Positions 4,902-13,317 of a stretch of 13,356 nt of DNA are shown here, piece by piece (the stretch's first letter is position 1; each line of letters starts with the position of its first letter). The notes under the pieces were generated by a model. That model was not told where the DNA came from and did no database searches. It saw only the letters and a program-made list of their open reading frames with translations. This stretch comes from Gemmatimonadales bacterium UBA4456 (GTDB lineage Bacteria; Gemmatimonadota; Gemmatimonadetes; Longimicrobiales; Gaopeijiaceae). The stretch lies in the NCBI GenBank assembly GCA_002390225.1, contig DGOW01000053.1:1-13356 (forward strand), in the 5' to 3' direction. The translations under genes and the position numbers were made by a program.

Positions 4902-7025
4902 ATGATCAAGGACTTACTCGACCGTAGAATCGAAAAGCGTCCGACCACCCTGAAGTTCGAAGGTCGGATTCTCTATCTCCTCGACGACACGGAGCTGGTG
5001 AAGGCCCAGCTGTACGAGGGGCGTGACATCGAACTGACGGACGACCTGAAGTCCAACCTTCGGGACCAGATCTCCACCGATGAGATCACGCCCGCCTACA
5101 TCTGCTTCTTCTACGATGAGACGCTGGGTGACTTTCCCTACCTCGGCCTGCGGACGACGAATCAGTCCAGTGGCGAGACCGAGTATCCAGTGGAACGCAA
5201 CGCCGTCCGCGATGGCGGCTTCGTCTGCTCGGTAGCCGGTAAGCGCCGTGGGAAGGGAAGCAGCCGCGAAGCCAGCCCGTACGCGGAGCTCCATGCCGGC
5301 ATCAAGGTCGTCGTGGCCGAGAGTATCGAGCGGATCTACAACGAGAACTGTCAAAACCTCGGTGTGCTCGCGACAAGCGATTTCTCGATGATCGAGCGGA
5401 TCAAGGCGGGTGAAGAGATCCAGCTTTCCGAGTTCACGGAGGGCAAGGACGACATCACCCGGCAGATCATCGAGTACGGGGGGCTCTTCGAGTTCAACGT
5501 CGCCCGGCTTCAGGGCAAGGTGACGATCCCGCTCACGGCGTGTCAGGGCGGCGCTCCGGCTGAGGGTGCGGCGACGATGGAGGCCCCCCCGGCGTCACGC
5601 CCGATGACACTCGCAGAGAAGATCTTCGCGAAGCATCTGGTAACGGACGCGGCCAAGGGTGAGGCAGGTGTCGCCTGGATGAGACCCGGTGATGCAGGCT
5701 TCTTCCGCACCGATATCCGGTTCAGCCACGAGTACGTAACGCCGATGGCGTCGATCTTCTTCGAGGACAAGGTCGGCGTGGATGCCAAAGTGGTTGACAA
5801 GGATTCGATCCTCTTCTTCCGTGACCACCTGACGTTCCTCGACAAGGTCATGAGTCAGGAGCGCATCGAGCAGGGTCTGCTTGACGTTGCGAACGAGCTC
5901 GAGGTCAAACAGCGCACATTCGCTGAAAAGCAGGGCGTGAAGTTGTACGGTGAGCAGATGGGGACACGCCTTGGCTCACAGGCCATCTGTCACTCGAAGA
6001 TTCTCGAAGAGTACGCCGAGCCCGGCATGCTCATTATCGGAACGGATTCACATACGCCGCACGCGGGGGCGATCGGGGCCGTCGCCTTCGGCGTCGGTAC
6101 CACGGCGATCTTCAACTCATGGATCACGAAGGACGTCCGGGTGAAGGTGCCCGAGTCCTTCAAGGTCGTGATCACGGGTGAGCCTGCGCCAAATGTGACG
6201 GCGAAGGATTACATGCTGGAGATCCTGCGCCATCCGTACGTCAAGGATGGCGAGGCGATCGGCCAGATTATCGAATACGCTGGCCCCGCGGTCGAGGCGC
6301 TGTCCGTGGACGAGCGGGCAACCATGGCGAACATGGCGGCTGAGGTCGGCGCCTTTACCGGGATCATCGCTGCCGACGAGAAGTCGGTGGAGTTCATGGT
6401 GAATGAGCGCGGCATGGACCGGGCGCGAGCGGAGTCGCTGATTGAGGGTATGCAGTCCGATCCGGGCGCCGAGTATGTGAAGGTTATCGAGATCGATGCC
6501 TCCGCGATTCGTCCGATGGCGGCGCTCCCCAACGATCCCGGAAACGGTGTGTTCATCGACGAGCTCGGTGATACCCCGATCCGGATCGATATTGCTTACG
6601 CCGGCTCATGCACGGCGGGAAAGAAGGAAGACATGGACATGTACGCTCGTGTCTTTGCCGAAGCTGACGCGCAGGGCCTTCGGGTTCATGCCGACGTCGA
6701 TGTGTTCATTCAGTGCGGCTCCACCGAGGTGCGTGAGTACTGCCGTGAGCAGGGCTATATGGACCTCTTCGAGCGCATGGGTGCGGAGTTCATCGAGCCG
6801 GGGTGTGGCGCGTGCATTGCCGCCGGTCCAGGTGTGACGAGCTCGCCGGATGAGGTCTCGATCTCGTCGCAGAATCGGAATTTCCCCGGCCGTTCCGGCC
6901 CTGGAAATCTGTATCTCGGCTCACCGTACTCGGTCGCGGCCAGTGCAGTGTGCGGATACGTGACGAGCTGGACGCCAGGTCAGCGGTTCGAGCCGGTCGG
7001 CGCGAGGAAGCTCGCGACGGTGTAA
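4902..7025 (+). CDS. Aconitase/3-isopropylmalate dehydratase superfamily enzyme, swivel domain first
   Basis: A single-chain [4Fe-4S] hydro-lyase isomerase of 707 aa. Residues about 15-210 resemble the LeuD-type small subunit/swivel domain (DQISTDEITPA at 55-65, GKGSSREASPYAELHAGIKVVVAESIERIYNENCQNLGV at 117-155). An Ala/Pro-rich linker (211-235) follows. MTLAEKIFAKHL (235-246) then opens the large-subunit domain with FFRDHLTF (305-312), ICHSK, GTDSHTPHAGAIGAVAFGVGT (380-400), YAGSCTAGKKEDM (566-578) and PGCGACIAAGPG (633-644). The cluster ligands are C570, C635 and C638. The C-terminal SSQNRNFPGR and YLGSPYSVAASAV are also family hallmarks. Domain order resembles AcnB without its HEAT-like N-terminus and is the reverse of AcnA. 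Substrate (citrate, isopropylmalate or homocitrate) cannot be fixed from sequence alone. GAGGGA at 4891-4896 is the ribosome binding site. It is divergent from the thymidine kinase with only 69 bases between. Confidence 0.93.
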   Translation: MIKDLLDRRIEKRPTTLKFEGRILYLLDDTELVKAQLYEGRDIELTDDLKSNLRDQISTDEITPAYICFFYDETLGDFPYLGLRTTNQSSGETEYPVERNAVRDGGFVCSVAGKRRGKGSSREASPYAELHAGIKVVVAESIERIYNENCQNLGVLATSDFSMIERIKAGEEIQLSEFTEGKDDITRQIIEYGGLFEFNVARLQGKVTIPLTACQGGAPAEGAATMEAPPASRPMTLAEKIFAKHLVTDAAKGEAGVAWMRPGDAGFFRTDIRFSHEYVTPMASIFFEDKVGVDAKVVDKDSILFFRDHLTFLDKVMSQERIEQGLLDVANELEVKQRTFAEKQGVKLYGEQMGTRLGSQAICHSKILEEYAEPGMLIIGTDSHTPHAGAIGAVAFGVGTTAIFNSWITKDVRVKVPESFKVVITGEPAPNVTAKDYMLEILRHPYVKDGEAIGQIIEYAGPAVEALSVDERATMANMAAEVGAFTGIIAADEKSVEFMVNERGMDRARAESLIEGMQSDPGAEYVKVIEIDASAIRPMAALPNDPGNGVFIDELGDTPIRIDIAYAGSCTAGKKEDMDMYARVFAEADAQGLRVHADVDVFIQCGSTEVREYCREQGYMDLFERMGAEFIEPGCGACIAAGPGVTSSPDEVSISSQNRNFPGRSGPGNLYLGSPYSVAASAVCGYVTSWTPGQRFEPVGARKLATV

Positions 7026-7204
7026 TTGGCCGCAGGAAAGAGGGCCGCGGGGGAACCGCGCGTACGTCCGCGACGTGTTCCTGTCGCGCACGCTTCGGCC
7101 CCCATTTCCCTGTTACAAAGGTCCTGCGTACGCTGACGTATCGAGCGAACACCGCCAAGGAGCAAGCTTTTCGGGGTCTGAAGATCGAAAACTCTCCCCG
7201 GTGC

Positions 7205-7741
7205 ATGTATTCCATGTTCAAGCCCATGGACGTAGGCGCGTTCGCTAGAAAGAAGGCAGGGGTGACCGCCCTGGTCTTACTCCTCGGGACGATGCTGTCG
7301 TCGGACGCTCATGCTCAGGGATCGCAGGAGCGAGACGCCTCTAGCGTGGCGGCGCTGGCCGGTGCGCTGGTCGGAGGTGCCGTAGGCGCCGTTGGTGGTG
7401 CGGGGCTCGGTGCGGGCTCGGATTGCTACGAGATCTGTAGTGGACTAGTGACCGGTTTCGTGGTGGGTGAGGTGGTCGGTGTCACGCTCGGTTCACATCT
7501 CTTCAATCGGGGGCGGGGGAACCTGGGCCTCACGTTTGTGGGCTCAGCCGCGTCGGTGCTCGCCGTAGGCGCCGTTGGTAGGATACTTGGTGATGGCGGC
7601 GAAATCTTGCTGGCTGCGCTTGTGACACAACTCGCGGTTGTCACTGTGATTCAGGTTCGGACCTCGCCGGCCGTATCGGTATCGCCGATCCTGCAGCCCT
7701 CTACAGAAGGGATGAAAGCGGGCTTGATCCTGCGCTGGTGA
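7205..7741 (+). CDS. Exported glycine-rich membrane/envelope protein, function unknown
   Basis: A 178-aa protein with a Sec signal (ARKKAGVTALVLLLGTMLSSDAHA, likely cut after AHA). It has two hydrophobic glycine-zipper-like blocks: about 49-69 (LAGALVGGAVGAVGGAGLGAG, interrupted from the next by CYEIC) and about 77-142 (VTGFVVGEVVGVTLGS, FVGSAASVLAVGAVGRILG, LLAALVTQLAVVTVIQV). It ends in an aromatic residue (LILRW), as many outer-membrane proteins do. I recognise no family. In-frame ATGs at 7205, 7214 and 7226 are all possible starts; 7226 gives the most typical signal peptide. No good ribosome binding site precedes any of them. It is the first gene of a plus-strand run of exported proteins, 82 bases before the aldolase-like lipoprotein. 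Confidence 0.62.
   Translation: MYSMFKPMDVGAFARKKAGVTALVLLLGTMLSSDAHAQGSQERDASSVAALAGALVGGAVGAVGGAGLGAGSDCYEICSGLVTGFVVGEVVGVTLGSHLFNRGRGNLGLTFVGSAASVLAVGAVGRILGDGGEILLAALVTQLAVVTVIQVRTSPAVSVSPILQPSTEGMKAGLILRW
7379..7579 (+). repeat. In-frame 18-bp direct repeat inside the glycine-rich gene
   Basis: GCCGTAGGCGCCGTTGGT is present at 7379-7396 and again at 7562-7579. The distance of 183 bases is exactly 61 codons, so both copies encode AVGAVG in the same frame at the end of the two hydrophobic blocks. This suggests that the two Gly-rich halves arose by duplication, or that a short segment was copied between them. Confidence 0.6.
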
Positions 7742-7823
7742 AGGCGTCAGTCGCGCTTGCCGGGTACGGTGCTGTCGTCTACGATCGCGGACCCGACGCA
7801 GACCCCTCAGGCCGGATCATACG

Positions 7824-8822
7824 ATGCGTATCAGTAGCTCACTTCTCTCACTGACACTCTGTACCCTGATCGCTGCATGCGGTGGTGGGGACGACTCGGA
7901 CGCTTCTTTGGTCCTGGACGGTGCATCGGAGATGACGGTTGCCGAGCACCTCAACCCGCTGATCACGCTGCACGAGACGGATCAGCCACTGTTCGGCCTG
8001 TATGCGCCCAGCGCGCGTACCAGGGGAGCGCCGGGCGCCACTCCTTCTCCGGACAAGACGCCGGTCGAGCGTGCTGCCGAGACGATGGCGTATGGCATGA
8101 GTGATTACGTGTTCGACGGCAGCATGGAGGGTGGGGTAGAGCGAGGCCTCCCGGCCTTTCTCGAACTTCGAGATGCGATGCACGCGGCAGGGGCTTCAGC
8201 GTCGAGCCACCCGTTCGTCGTGAAGATGGCCAAGCTCGAGAGCGAGGAGCAGGCGATCTCCGAGGTCGGTATGCAACTCGACGCTGGCGTGAGTGGCATC
8301 ATGTTCGTTGAGGTCGAGAGTGCTGAAGAGGCCAGCTGGGGTCTGAACGCCATGCGATACGCAGCGAACGGCGGAACGCGACCCGCGGGAGTGGGTTCAC
8401 CGCCGGACTACTGGGGTGTAAGCGCAGCGGAGTATGAAGAGAAGGCAGACCTGTGGCCGCTGAACCCGGACGGTGAGCTCATCAGCTGGGTGATCGTGGA
8501 AAGCCACGAGGGTCTCGCGAACGTTCGAGAGATCGCAGCCGTGCCGGGCATCGGCGTGCTGTGGCCGGGCGCGGGCACACTGCGACGCCTCTTCTCCACC
8601 GTTGACGCAGATGGGCAGCGGGTGCCGGACGCGGAGGGGTGGGAGAACGCCATTCAGACCGTGCTCTCTGCCTGTAAGGAATTCGACGTGCCGTGCGGAT
8701 ATCCTGCGAACGCCAGCGATATCCAGATGCGCATGGAACAGGGCTTCAGCGTTTTCGTGATGGGCTGGGGCGAGTCCGGATTCGAGACCGTCGAGATGGG
8801 CCGTCAGATGGCGGGACGCTGA
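7824..8822 (+). CDS. HpcH/HpaI aldolase-like lipoprotein (exported)
   Basis: A 332-aa protein with a lipoprotein signal: MRISSSLLSLTLCTLIAAC, lipobox IAAC, lipidated Cys19, then GGGDDSD. The mature part follows the HpcH/HpaI class II aldolase/citrate-lyase (TIM-barrel) pattern: QLDAGVSGIMFVEVESAEEA (about 151-170), RYAANGGTRPAGVG (178-191), SWVIVESHEGLANVREIAAVPGIGVLWPGAGTL (221-253) and the C-terminal CKEFDVPCGYPA / GFSVFVMGWG (284-317). Cytosolic relatives cleave 4-hydroxy-2-oxo acids using a metal held by Glu and Asp. Glu226 (VES) is retained, but the Asp of the GP(A/G)D motif is replaced by Thr252 (GAGTL), and the Arg of the substrate-binding strand may be Lys134. Activity is thus uncertain. 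It is followed 26 bases later by the kelch lipoprotein. Confidence 0.88.
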   Translation: MRISSSLLSLTLCTLIAACGGGDDSDASLVLDGASEMTVAEHLNPLITLHETDQPLFGLYAPSARTRGAPGATPSPDKTPVERAAETMAYGMSDYVFDGSMEGGVERGLPAFLELRDAMHAAGASASSHPFVVKMAKLESEEQAISEVGMQLDAGVSGIMFVEVESAEEASWGLNAMRYAANGGTRPAGVGSPPDYWGVSAAEYEEKADLWPLNPDGELISWVIVESHEGLANVREIAAVPGIGVLWPGAGTLRRLFSTVDADGQRVPDAEGWENAIQTVLSACKEFDVPCGYPANASDIQMRMEQGFSVFVMGWGESGFETVEMGRQMAGR

Positions 8823-8848
8823 GGGTCGATACCGAAACACCGCACCCG

Positions 8849-9958
8849 ATGATCAACAGGACCCTCGTGCTTGCTGGCGCACTGTACGCATGCATCGCGT
8901 GTGGTAACGAAGACAGGCTCGCAACGACCGAGGTGTGGCTGGAAGGACCCACGCTTCCTCAGCCTGTCTCCAACAATGCGGTCGCAGCCGTGGGGACAGC
9001 CGACGGCGTATCGGTGTTCAGCTTCCTGGGGATCGACTCGACGAAGGTCTGGAGCGGCGTGACCAACGTCGCCTACCGGTGGGATACCGGGACCGACGAG
9101 TGGAGGGAGATCGACCCGGTCCCCGGCCCGGGGCGCCTGGCGTCGACCGCGCAGGTCGTGGATGGGAGGATCTACGTGATCGGCGGATACACGGTCGCGG
9201 AAGATGGCTCAGAGAAGTCCCTGCCGGACGTCGCGATCTACGATCCAGCTTCGGACACGTGGAGCCGCGGGGCGGATATCCCGGTTCCAACGGACGACGC
9301 AGCTGCCGGGCTCTGGGGCAGTGATCGCATCGTGCTCGTCTCCGGCTGGCATGACACGGGCAACGTCCCGAACGTTCAGATCTACCATCCTGCGGCTGAC
9401 AGGTGGACCCAGGGGACGGATATCCCGGGTGTGCCGGTGTTTGGGCATACCGGCACGATGGTCGGGGACGCCTTTGTCTATGTCGACGGGACGGCGGTGG
9501 TGCCCGCCCGTCCTCGTTTCGCCATCGACACGGCTTCCTGGAGGGGGCGCTTCTCCCAAGGCGGATTGGAAAACTCGGAGAGACGGTCGTCCGTCGACTG
9601 GGTCTCTGCACCTCCTCACCCGGGTCCACCGCTCTACCGCGCGGCGGCGGCGACCGTCGACGGCCTGGCGCTCTTCATCGGGGGCTCCGACAACCCCTAC
9701 AACTACGACGGGGTCGGCTACGACGGAGAGCCTTCATCTCCAGTGGATCAGGTGCTGGCGTTCGACCCGACAGGGGCTGACGGTGCCGGACTCTGGCGTA
9801 GCCTGGCCGCGCCGCCGGTGGCGACCATGGATCATCGAAACGCCGGTGTTGCCGGGGGTCGGGTGTATCTGGTCGGCGGCATGGTTGCGGGACAGGTCGT
9901 CAGTAATCAGGTCTGGTGGGCCGAGACTCGGTCACTCGTGGCAGCGTCGATGCGGTAG
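8849..9958 (+). CDS. Kelch-repeat lipoprotein
   Basis: A 369-aa protein with a short lipoprotein signal (MINRTLVLAGALYACIAC, Cys18 as lipidation site). It has repeated kelch blades with the hydrophobic-GG and Y/W-D-P-x-TW pattern: RWDTGTDEWREI, DGRIYVIGGYTV (about 105-116), IYDPASDTWSRG, SDRIVLVSGWH, IYHPAADRWTQG, DGLALFIGGSDN (271-282), VLAFDPTG and GGRVYLVGGMV (336-346). This makes roughly five to six blades of a beta-propeller on the outer face of a membrane. Kelch propellers bind proteins or sugars, and some related periplasmic propellers act on sialic acid; no enzyme motif is seen here. The ATG at 8849 is chosen because it gives the signal peptide; an earlier in-frame start would overlap the upstream gene. 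It lies 26 bases behind the aldolase-like gene and 71 before the M42 peptidase. Confidence 0.86.
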   Translation: MINRTLVLAGALYACIACGNEDRLATTEVWLEGPTLPQPVSNNAVAAVGTADGVSVFSFLGIDSTKVWSGVTNVAYRWDTGTDEWREIDPVPGPGRLASTAQVVDGRIYVIGGYTVAEDGSEKSLPDVAIYDPASDTWSRGADIPVPTDDAAAGLWGSDRIVLVSGWHDTGNVPNVQIYHPAADRWTQGTDIPGVPVFGHTGTMVGDAFVYVDGTAVVPARPRFAIDTASWRGRFSQGGLENSERRSSVDWVSAPPHPGPPLYRAAAATVDGLALFIGGSDNPYNYDGVGYDGEPSSPVDQVLAFDPTGADGAGLWRSLAAPPVATMDHRNAGVAGGRVYLVGGMVAGQVVSNQVWWAETRSLVAASMR

Positions 9959-10018
9959 GCGACGGTGCGGACCACATGCGGGCGCTCCATATTCACGCGC
10001 TCGCGTGTCCCGACCATG

Positions 10019-10023
10019 AGGAG
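10019..10023 (+). promoter_or_regulatory. Ribosome binding site that fixes the M42 peptidase start
   Basis: AGGAG lies six bases before ATG 10030. It decides the start: the frame is open back to 9916 but that extension overlaps the kelch gene and would bury the signal peptide. Confidence 0.75.
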
Positions 10024-10029
10024 ATCGAC

Positions 10030-11202
10030 ATGGGCTTCCACAGGCTCGTTCTGCCTATCGCCCTGTTCGCCGTCGTAGCAGCACAGCCGCCCCAGGGGGT
10101 TGCCGCTCAACAACTGGATGCCACCGCGGACCTCATGCGACGGCTCACCGAAGCGCCCGGGCCTTCCGCGTTCGAGGAAGCGGTCCGCATGATCGTCGTC
10201 GAGGAGTTCGACGCACTCGGAGCCGACATCGCCTTCGATGGTCTCGGGTCGGTCCACGCGACGCTTCCTGGCAAGGGCGACGGACCGCGCGTCATGGTGA
10301 CCGCGCACATGGACGAAGTGGGTCTCATGGTCCAGCACATCACCGCGGATGGCTTTATTCGCGTAAAGAATCTGGGGGGCTTTCTCGGACACGCGTTCCC
10401 GGATCAGCGGTGGACAATCATCGGGCGGGACGGACCTGTCATGGCACTGAGTGGCCTTCCGACCGTGCATGTGACTCCCTCGTCACAACGCACTGAGGTC
10501 TGGAGCGTGGACCAGGTCTTTCTCGACGTCGGTGCGACGTCCCGCGAAGAGGTCGAGGCGATGGGTATTCGGCCAGGTGACGGAATCTCTCCCTGGAGCC
10601 CTTTCATGGTCATGCCGAATGGGCGATATGCAGCGAAGGGATGGGATGACCGGGTCGGGATCGCGGTCATGATCGCGGCCGCTCGTCGCATCCGCTCGGA
10701 GGGCATCGATCTGCCAGGAGACATCGTCTGGGTATCGACGACCCAGGAGGAGATCGGACTCAGGGGTGCTCAGGTCGCCGTGGATATGGCCCGCCCTGAT
10801 ATCGGGATTTCCATTGAGGCCGGCGTCTCGGCCGACTACCCCGGCATTCGACCCACTCAGGCGCAGGAGCGGTTGGGAGACGGCCCGGGCATCTTCCTTC
10901 TCGATAGTTCGATGGTGCCCAACCGGAAGTTCCGGGACTTCTTTTTCGATGTGGCCCGAGATGAACAGCTTCCCCTTCAGGCGGATGTACTGACGGGCTA
11001 CGGAGAGGACGGGGCGGAGATCCAGCGCTATGACACGGGACGACCCGCGGTCAACATGACGGTCCCCACGCGTTACCTGCATTCGCATACGGGGATCATC
11101 CAGCGCTCCGACTTCGACCAGGCGGTCGATCTGCTGATCGCGGTGCTTCTACGTCTCGATGGTGGCACGGTCCAGGACATTGCGAGCTTCGATCCACGGT
11201 AA
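10030..11202 (+). CDS. Secreted M42-family metallo-aminopeptidase
   Basis: A 390-aa zinc- or cobalt-dependent peptidase of the FrvX/PepA (tetrahedral aminopeptidase) family, which removes N-terminal residues from peptides. The family ligands are visible: H93 and D95 in TAHMDEVGLMV, D206 in KGWDDRVG, catalytic E240 with ligand E241 in TTQEEIGLRG, E263 in SIEAGVS (many relatives have Asp) and H351 in TRYLHSHTG. EAPGPSAFEEAVR (41-53) is the typical N-terminal motif. Unlike most M42 enzymes it starts with a Sec signal peptide (MGFHRLVLPIALFAVVAAQP, cut near GVAA-QQ), so it should act in the periplasm or outside. AGGAG six bases before the ATG supports the start. It is the fourth gene in the run of exported proteins and could trim peptides for uptake. 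Confidence 0.93.
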   Translation: MGFHRLVLPIALFAVVAAQPPQGVAAQQLDATADLMRRLTEAPGPSAFEEAVRMIVVEEFDALGADIAFDGLGSVHATLPGKGDGPRVMVTAHMDEVGLMVQHITADGFIRVKNLGGFLGHAFPDQRWTIIGRDGPVMALSGLPTVHVTPSSQRTEVWSVDQVFLDVGATSREEVEAMGIRPGDGISPWSPFMVMPNGRYAAKGWDDRVGIAVMIAAARRIRSEGIDLPGDIVWVSTTQEEIGLRGAQVAVDMARPDIGISIEAGVSADYPGIRPTQAQERLGDGPGIFLLDSSMVPNRKFRDFFFDVARDEQLPLQADVLTGYGEDGAEIQRYDTGRPAVNMTVPTRYLHSHTGIIQRSDFDQAVDLLIAVLLRLDGGTVQDIASFDPR

Positions 11203-11295
11203 GCAGGGGTTGTAGCGACGGGGTTTTCTCGATCGACCTGACTCTTCCGGAGCACGCCCGGATCCGGCGATATTCGTCTGCCTCCAAACCAGAGC

Positions 11296-13317
11296 ATGAT
11301 GAATCCAAAGACTGCGATGCCGGCACCGCGCGATCAGGCCGAGTCGGTCGCGGCGCCTTCAGGCCGAGGGCCGGCCGCCGTTGAGCGCAGCTGGACGCCC
11401 GCCGATGCGGCGGAGCTATACGGAGTGGAGCGCTGGGGCGCGGGGTATTTCGGCGTGTCGGAGCATGGCACCGTCGTCGCGTATCCCGATACGGATCGTG
11501 AGCACGGCATCGACCTCCATGACGTGGTCCGGGGGCTGGCGAGTCGGGAGATCGGGACTCCGGTCATCGTTCGACTGCCCGGGGTTCTCCAGCACCGGAT
11601 GCATGATCTCCGTCGGGCGTTCGATGATGCCATCACCGAGCTCGACTACGAGGCGGGCTACTCCTGCGTCTACCCGATCAAGGTCAACCAGGAGCGACAC
11701 GTCTGTGAGGCCGTGCGGGACTTCGGCGCTGAACTCGGATTCGGACTCGAGGTCGGATCGAAGCCTGAGCTGATCGCCGGACTCGCACTCACGCAGGGGT
11801 TCGACGACATGCCCCTGGTGTGCAATGGATTCAAAGACGCGGAGTACATCGAGACGGTTGTTCTCGCCGCCAAGATGGGGCGCAACATCCTGCCGGTGGC
11901 TGAACAGGCGTACGAGCTCCGGCTCATTCGCGACGCCGCGCTCGTGCATGATGTGCAGCCGCGCTTCGGAATTCGTGCGAAACTGGCAGCACCGGGTGTC
12001 GGCCGATGGGCTGGTTCGTCCGGCATCAGGGGCAAGTTCGGCCTCACCGTCGGTGAGATCCTTCATGCGGTCGAGTATCTGCAGGAGGTCGACCTGCTCG
12101 ATGGATTCCGCATGCTCCACTGCCACGTCGGATCGCAGATCTTCGACATTCGGGCCGTGAAGTACACGGTCAGCGAACTCGCCCATCTGTATGTCGAGCT
12201 CATCCGGGCGGGCGCGCCGATCGAGATTCTCGACCTCGGTGGCGGGCTCGGGGTCGACTACGATGGCTCCCAGTCGGCCACTGAGTCGTCAGTGAACTAC
12301 ACGCTCGACCAGTACGCATCCGACGTGGTGCACAGGGTCAAGACGGTATGCGACGAAGCGGGTGTGCGTCACCCGATGATCATGACGGAGTCCGGGCGTG
12401 CACTGGTGGCACACTCCAGCGTCCTGATCACGGACATCATCGGTGCCAAGAGCTTCCGGGTCGAGCCGGACCCCGACCTTGTTCGGAGGGCCCTCGAGGC
12501 GGGCGATCCGCCACAGCCTTTGCTCGATCTGCATGAAGCATACGAGCGCCGGCATGCAGGCGATGACGGTATGCTGGAGGTTTACGCCGACGCCGAACAT
12601 GCGTTGTCCGAGGCGATCAACCTTTTCAACCTCGGATACATGGACCTCCGCTCGCGGGCCGCGTGCGAGGAGTTGTTCTGGGCCGTGGGGAGCGCGGCGC
12701 TCGAGACGTACGGAGACGACATGCCCGAGGCCCTCGGTCACCTGCCGGACCGGCTGGCCGACCTGTACTTCGTGAATGTCAGCGTCTTCCAGTCACTGCT
12801 CGACTCATGGGGTATTGATCAGATCTTCCCGATCATGCCGATCCACCGTCTCGACGAGGAACCGACTCGGCGGGGTATTCTGGCAGACATCACCTGTGAC
12901 TCGGACGGACGGGTAGACCGGTTTCCCGGAGACGGGAGTCCCAAGTCGACGCTCGAACTTCATGAAGTTCCTGCGCCGGGCTCCGAGGATCCCACAGGTG
13001 AGACGTACTACCTCGGCATCTTCCTGACGGGCGCCTATCAGGAGACCCTGGGCGACCTTCACAATCTCCTGGGGGATACCAATGCGGTGCATGTCCGACG
13101 GGGGCCGAACGGCCGCTGGCGTATCGAGACCCTCGTCGAGGGAGAGACCGTGCGCGAGGTCCTCAGCTACGTGCAGTTCGAGCCGGAGAATATGCGTCGC
13201 CAGTTGCGACACGATGTCGAGGCAGCGATCGAGGCCGAGCGACTGACACCGAGCGAGGGAGCCAGTCTTCGGCGATTCTTCGACGAGAGCCTTCAGGGGT
13301 ACACCTACCTGGAGTAG
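11296..13317 (+). CDS. speA: Biosynthetic arginine decarboxylase SpeA
   Basis: A PLP enzyme converting arginine to agmatine, the entry to putrescine and spermidine. The 673-aa product is complete and slightly longer than the roughly 660-aa E. coli enzyme because of a low-complexity N-terminus (about 1-30). Landmarks: GAGYFGVSEHG (48-58), the PLP lysine K129 in YPIKVNQ, GLEVGSKPEL (150-159), HVGSQIFDIR (277-286), the Gly-rich phosphate loop LGGGLGVDYDG (314-324), TESGR (364-368) and the catalytic Cys534 in DITCDSDG with the downstream YYLGIFLTGAYQE. Either of two adjacent ATGs (11296, 11299) may start it; no strong ribosome binding site is seen. It lies 93 bases after the peptidase gene, which may mean its own promoter. 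No agmatinase or agmatine deiminase is in the window. Only 39 bases follow the stop, with nothing recognisable. Confidence 0.96.
   Translation: MMNPKTAMPAPRDQAESVAAPSGRGPAAVERSWTPADAAELYGVERWGAGYFGVSEHGTVVAYPDTDREHGIDLHDVVRGLASREIGTPVIVRLPGVLQHRMHDLRRAFDDAITELDYEAGYSCVYPIKVNQERHVCEAVRDFGAELGFGLEVGSKPELIAGLALTQGFDDMPLVCNGFKDAEYIETVVLAAKMGRNILPVAEQAYELRLIRDAALVHDVQPRFGIRAKLAAPGVGRWAGSSGIRGKFGLTVGEILHAVEYLQEVDLLDGFRMLHCHVGSQIFDIRAVKYTVSELAHLYVELIRAGAPIEILDLGGGLGVDYDGSQSATESSVNYTLDQYASDVVHRVKTVCDEAGVRHPMIMTESGRALVAHSSVLITDIIGAKSFRVEPDPDLVRRALEAGDPPQPLLDLHEAYERRHAGDDGMLEVYADAEHALSEAINLFNLGYMDLRSRAACEELFWAVGSAALETYGDDMPEALGHLPDRLADLYFVNVSVFQSLLDSWGIDQIFPIMPIHRLDEEPTRRGILADITCDSDGRVDRFPGDGSPKSTLELHEVPAPGSEDPTGETYYLGIFLTGAYQETLGDLHNLLGDTNAVHVRRGPNGRWRIETLVEGETVREVLSYVQFEPENMRRQLRHDVEAAIEAERLTPSEGASLRRFFDESLQGYTYLE

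Noticed and set aside
7069..7088. Hairpin CGCGAC/GTCGCG after the aconitase gene as its terminator
   Set aside because: No U-tract follows and such stems are common in DNA this GC-rich.
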